Shown here: piece after piece, positions 5,423 to 8,320 of the stretch
Layout: each line of letters opens with the position of its first letter
How positions within the stretch are numbered: the stretch's first letter is position 1
Translations under genes and position numbers: made by a program
Assembly (NCBI GenBank): GCA_007119095.1
Contig: SKQI01000143.1
Span: 1 to 8,320, forward strand
Direction of reading: 5' to 3'
DNA: 8,320 nucleotides
From: Wenzhouxiangella sp.
Lineage (GTDB): Bacteria; Pseudomonadota; Gammaproteobacteria; Xanthomonadales; Wenzhouxiangellaceae
Notes under the pieces: generated by a model
Database searches by the model: none
What the model saw: only the letters and a program-made list of their open reading frames with translations
Told to the model about the DNA's origin: nothing

Positions 5423-7141
5423 ATGAAAACCTCACAATTCCACCTCGTCACCCAGCGCGAGGTCCCGTCGGATGCGGAAATCGTTTCCCACCAGCTGATG
5501 CTGCGCACCGGCATGATCCGCAAGCTGACATCGGGCATCTACACCTGGACACCGCTGGGCCTGCGCGTATTGCGCAAGGTCGAACAGGTAGTGCGCGAGG
5601 AGATGGATGCAGCCGGCTGCCTGGAAATGCTGATGCCGTCGGTGCAGCCGGCCGAGCTGTGGCAGGAAACGGGGCGCTGGGAGGATTTCGGGCCACTACT
5701 GCTGAAAATGGCCGACCGGGCCGGGCGCGAATTTGCCTTCGGCCCGACCCACGAGGAAGTGATTACCGAGTTCGCTCGCGGCGAGGTGCGTTCCTACAAA
5801 CAACTGCCAATCTGCTTCTACCAGATTCAGACCAAGTTTCGCGACGAGATCCGGCCACGCTTTGGCGTCATGCGGGCGCGCGAGTTTCTGATGAAGGACG
5901 GCTATTCCTTCCACATCGACGACGACTGCCTGGACCGCTTTTACCAGGTCATGTATGCCACCTACAGCCGAATCTTCGAACGTCTGCAGCTGCGCTTCAA
6001 GGCGGTGACCGCCGACTCCGGCGCCATCGGCGGTGCGGTCAGCCATGAATTTCATGTCCTGGCAGATTCCGGCGAGGACCAGATTGCCCATGTCCCCGAC
6101 AGCAGCTATGCGGCCAATGTCGAGCAGGCCGAAGCGGTAGCCCGGGGCGAGCGTGGTGACCCGTCCGAGGAGCTACGCCTGGTCGATACTCCAGACGCAC
6201 GAACGATTGCTGACCTGGTCGACCAGTTTCAACAGCCGATCGAAAAGACGGTCAAGACCCTGGTCGTGGCGGCCAGCGATGAGGCTGATGCGGACTTCAT
6301 TGCCCTGCTGGTGCGGGGCGACCACGAACTCAATGCCATCAAAGCGGAAAAACTGAGCCAGGTCGCCGCGCCGCTGCGCATGGCCAGCGAAGAGGAAATT
6401 CGCCAGGCCATCGGCGCCGGCCCCGGCAGTTTGGGCCCGATCAAGCTGCCGATTCCGTGCATCATCGACCGCCAGGTCGCCCTGATGAACGATTTCTCGG
6501 CCGGTGCCAACACCGACGGCAAGCACTATTTCGGCATCAACTGGGAGCGCGACCTTGCCGTTCCGGAAATTGCCGACCTACGCAATGTCGTGGCTGGCGA
6601 CCCGGCCGCCGATGGCTCCGGTGAGCTCGAGCTCATTCGCGGTATCGAGGTCGGGCATATTTTCCAGCTCGGCCGCAAATATTCAGAGGCCATGAACGCC
6701 GTAGTCATGGACGAAAACGGCCGTGGCATTCATCCGGCCATGGGCTGTTACGGCATTGGCGTTTCGCGCATTGTCGCTGCTGCGATCGAACAGAACCACG
6801 ATGAGAACGGCATCATCTGGCCTGAGCCGATGGCGCCATTCGATGTCGTGCTGCTGCCGCTGAATGCAAAGAAATCCCACCGGGTCCGCGAGCTGGCCGA
6901 CAAGCTCTATGCCGAGCTGGGCGCGGCCGGGCTCGAAGTCTTGCTGGACGACCGTCCGCTGCGACCCGGCGTCATGTTCGCCGATGCCGAGCTGATCGGC
7001 ATTCCTCATCACCTGGTCATTGGCGACCGCGGGCTGGACAACGGTATCGTCGAATATCGCCGCCGTGGCGGTGAAAGCCAAGAGATCCCGATTGACGAAA
7101 TCGGCGACTGGGTTGAGCAGGTGAAGAGCAAGACGAATTGA
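5423..7141 (+). CDS. proS: Prolyl-tRNA synthetase, bacterial type with editing domain
   Basis: 572 aa, the same length as the E. coli enzyme. It charges tRNA(Pro) with proline in the cytoplasm. Class II motifs are visible: motif 1 region RKLTSGIYTWTPLGLRVLRK (33-52), FGPTHEE (106-112), motif 2 in FRDEIRPRFGVMRAREFLMK (139-158), and motif 3 in GCYGIGVSRIVAAAIEQ (441-457). Between motifs 2 and 3 lies the YbaK-like insertion domain that clears mischarged Ala-tRNA(Pro), roughly residues 224-405. It carries RGDHELNAIKAEKL (298-311) and GANTDGKHYFGIN (361-373), where H368 corresponds to the editing histidine. IIWPEPMAPFDVVLLPL (464-480) opens the anticodon-binding domain, with LDDRPLRPGVMFADAELIG (508-526) in it. 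Start ATG 5423 is followed by the standard MKTSQFHLVTQRE N-terminus. The next gene begins 18 nt after the stop. Confidence 0.98.
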   Translation: MKTSQFHLVTQREVPSDAEIVSHQLMLRTGMIRKLTSGIYTWTPLGLRVLRKVEQVVREEMDAAGCLEMLMPSVQPAELWQETGRWEDFGPLLLKMADRAGREFAFGPTHEEVITEFARGEVRSYKQLPICFYQIQTKFRDEIRPRFGVMRAREFLMKDGYSFHIDDDCLDRFYQVMYATYSRIFERLQLRFKAVTADSGAIGGAVSHEFHVLADSGEDQIAHVPDSSYAANVEQAEAVARGERGDPSEELRLVDTPDARTIADLVDQFQQPIEKTVKTLVVAASDEADADFIALLVRGDHELNAIKAEKLSQVAAPLRMASEEEIRQAIGAGPGSLGPIKLPIPCIIDRQVALMNDFSAGANTDGKHYFGINWERDLAVPEIADLRNVVAGDPAADGSGELELIRGIEVGHIFQLGRKYSEAMNAVVMDENGRGIHPAMGCYGIGVSRIVAAAIEQNHDENGIIWPEPMAPFDVVLLPLNAKKSHRVRELADKLYAELGAAGLEVLLDDRPLRPGVMFADAELIGIPHHLVIGDRGLDNGIVEYRRRGGESQEIPIDEIGDWVEQVKSKTN

Positions 7142-7159
7142 CAAGGTAAGCTCTGCGAA

Positions 7160-7732
7160 GTGGAAATCGACGATCAGCATCAGGTTACCCAGCTCCTTGC
7201 GCATCTTGGCGACTCGCCGGATGCGCTGGATCGCCTGGCGCGGCTGGTTTACGACGACATCCACCGGCTTGCTCGGCACCAGCGTCAAGGCTTCAAGGGC
7301 GGCGAGACATTGCGCACCACCGCACTGGTTCACGAGGCCTTCCTCAAGGTTTTCCGAACCGATGACCCCACCATCCATGACCGCTCGCATCTGATGAGAA
7401 TCATGGCGCTGGCCATGCGCCAGATCATCGTCGACCATGCCCGTCGTCAACTGGCTGAAAAGCGCGGCGGCGATGCAGTCCACGTCGAACTCGATGAACA
7501 GCAGGTCTCTGACAACCGGTTCGACGCCGAGCGCATCATGGACGTCGAACAGGCGATCCAACGCCTGGGAGAGTCGGATACCGCCCTTGCCGACCTGATC
7601 GCCGCGCGCTTCTACGCGGGCTTGAGCACCGAAGACATTGCCGATATGTTGGGCATCTCCCGGCGCACCGTGCAGCGCCAGCTCAAACGCGCGAATGCCT
7701 GGCTGCGTTTTGAGCTGCAAGGCATTGCCTGA
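7160..7732 (+). CDS. ECF-subfamily RNA polymerase sigma factor
   Basis: 190 aa. It resembles the group of ECF sigma factors found beside Ser/Thr kinases (the TIGR02999-like 'Sig-70_X6' type). Region 2 covers about residues 8-95: DALDRLARLVYDDIHRLARH (21-40), then the characteristic LRTTALVHEAFLKVF (51-65) and SHLMRIMALAMRQIIVDHAR (76-95). Region 4 at about 125-187 ends in a helix-turn-helix, LSTEDIADMLGISRRTVQRQ (155-174). It would direct RNA polymerase to a dedicated promoter set; the targets are unknown. The start is GTG 7160; no in-frame ATG occurs before residue 79, and the sigma region 2 needs this N-terminus. The ribosome-binding site is weak (AAGG at 7143-7146, rather far). Lying 18 nt after proS with no terminator, it is probably at least partly co-transcribed with it. 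No classical anti-sigma gene follows; a kinase gene does. Confidence 0.9.
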   Translation: MEIDDQHQVTQLLAHLGDSPDALDRLARLVYDDIHRLARHQRQGFKGGETLRTTALVHEAFLKVFRTDDPTIHDRSHLMRIMALAMRQIIVDHARRQLAEKRGGDAVHVELDEQQVSDNRFDAERIMDVEQAIQRLGESDTALADLIAARFYAGLSTEDIADMLGISRRTVQRQLKRANAWLRFELQGIA

Positions 7733-7915
7733 ACGTCACTTCCCCCGCAAAACCCGCAAAAACCTCCGCACCCCAAGCATCTTCTGAGCCAAGGTCATGG
7801 GACCACATCGACGTTCTATTTGTCGGACAGACTCAGGCTGCATTCCGCTTGTTCCGGTGCTACGCTCAGCAAACGAGAAAACTGGCAACTCGCGACACCT
7901 GGCAGGGAGAACTGC
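7733..7915. other. 183-bp intergenic region between sigma factor and kinase
   Basis: No gene is supported here. The left part holds a direct repeat of CCGCAAAA (in CCCGCAAAACCCGCAAAAACC, positions about 7743-7763). A short symmetrical TTGTCGGACA lies near 7818-7828. The right end carries the kinase ribosome-binding site, AGGGAG at 7904-7909. No hairpin with a T-tract is seen after the sigma gene, and no convincing sigma-70 promoter could be assigned. The region could hold a promoter read by the upstream ECF sigma factor itself, but that cannot be shown from one copy. Confidence 0.5.
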
Positions 7916-8320
7916 GTGACCACCGGACCTGAACCACTCAGCCCGATGCAGCGGCGTGCTGTCGATCAACTGTTGATTCAATACCTGGAGCTGCCTGAAC
8001 GGGCGCAGTCGGCCTGGCTGCGGCAGACCGTCCAGCGTCTGCCTCGCCTCGGGCGCTGGCTCGAGCGACTGGTGGCAGACAGCAATACGGTGACATTTCT
8101 GGACGATTCGGTTCGCCGACTGGCGGGTGAATCGGTTGATCGCATGGAGATCAACATTCGTCGGCTTGCGCCCGGCGACCGACTCGGACCCTGGGAAGTG
8201 ATTGCCGAAGTCGGCCAAGGCGGCATGGGCCGGGTGTATCGCGGCCGGCGTGCCGACGGCGCTTTCGACATGGAAGTGGCAATCAAGCAAATCGGCCAGC
8301 GCCGACGCGGCCTGGCCGAG
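7916..8320 (+). CDS. Serine/threonine protein kinase, N-terminal part (runs off right edge)
   Basis: An open frame of 135 codons reaches the window edge. It begins at GTG 7916 with a strong Shine-Dalgarno, AGGGAG, at 7904-7909 (6 nt away). Residues 1-85 form an N-terminal region rich in Leu, Arg, Gln and Glu, with no membrane segment, as often seen before the kinase fold in this family. The kinase starts at LGPWEVIAEV (90-99), and the glycine-rich loop is G100-Q-G-G-M-G105-R-V-Y. Beta-3 follows as VAIKQ with the ATP-contacting lysine K124. The GGMGRVYRGRRADGAF spelling is typical of bacterial Hanks-type (PknB-like) kinases encoded next to ECF sigma factors. The catalytic HRD and DFG motifs, and any C-terminal TPR or sensor domain, lie outside the window. 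Its likely role is to transmit a signal to the adjacent sigma factor. Confidence 0.92.
   Translation, partial: MTTGPEPLSPMQRRAVDQLLIQYLELPERAQSAWLRQTVQRLPRLGRWLERLVADSNTVTFLDDSVRRLAGESVDRMEINIRRLAPGDRLGPWEVIAEVGQGGMGRVYRGRRADGAFDMEVAIKQIGQRRRGLAE

Noticed and set aside
6683..7720. 345-codon open frame on the minus strand
   Set aside because: It covers the end of proS and the whole sigma factor gene in antisense, both well supported. No motifs or signal are seen in the minus-strand product.
7736..8290. 184-codon open frame on the minus strand
   Set aside because: Overlaps the kinase start, where the glycine-rich loop, the ATP-binding lysine and a strong ribosome-binding site support the plus strand.

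Overview
This window looks like a stretch of chromosome from a GC-rich gammaproteobacterium. The holD-rimI gene order, a ProRS-type proS of 572 aa, a DUF4124 periplasmic protein and an ECF sigma factor next to a Ser/Thr kinase are all combinations I associate with Xanthomonadales/Wenzhouxiangella-like lineages. That placement is an inference from gene content, not a search result.

Layout, left to right. (1) Positions 1-653, minus strand: the N-terminal part of a TonB-dependent outer-membrane receptor (signal peptide, TonB box, plug domain), running off the left edge. (2) Positions 827-2140, plus strand: a GntP-family inner-membrane permease, divergent from the receptor. The 173-bp gap between them holds a perfect 14-bp dyad that could be a shared operator. 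(3) Positions 4788 to 2147, minus strand: a tightly packed four-gene unit, pssA > holD > rimI > nitrilase-family hydrolase. Its junctions are a 14-nt overlap, a 2-nt gap and a 4-nt GTGA overlap. The last gene meets the permease gene tail to tail with only 6 nt between stop codons. (4) Positions 4902-5345, plus strand: a small exported DUF4124 protein, divergent from pssA. (5) Positions 5423-7141, plus strand: proS, with a recognisable extended -10 promoter. (6) Positions 7160-7732: an ECF sigma factor 18 nt after proS. Then, from 7916 off the right edge, comes the start of a Ser/Thr protein kinase with an N-terminal extension ahead of its glycine-rich loop.

How the genes fit together. The minus-strand unit mixes phospholipid synthesis (PssA, phosphatidylserine), replication (psi subunit of the clamp loader), ribosomal protein S18 acetylation (RimI) and a nitrilase-branch enzyme of unknown substrate. 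The first three are housekeeping; the nitrilase is the unexpected member. The receptor/permease pair could form an outer-to-inner membrane uptake route for a small carboxylate or sugar acid, but the substrate is not readable from sequence. The sigma factor and kinase probably form one signalling module, of the type where a kinase replaces a classical anti-sigma factor.

No tRNA, rRNA, CRISPR array, insertion sequence or convincing Rho-independent terminator was seen, and no gene-free stretch exceeds 300 bp. I found no clear evidence of a wholly new system. The points most worth a second look are the nitrilase coupled to rimI, the dyad between receptor and permease, and the sigma/kinase module.
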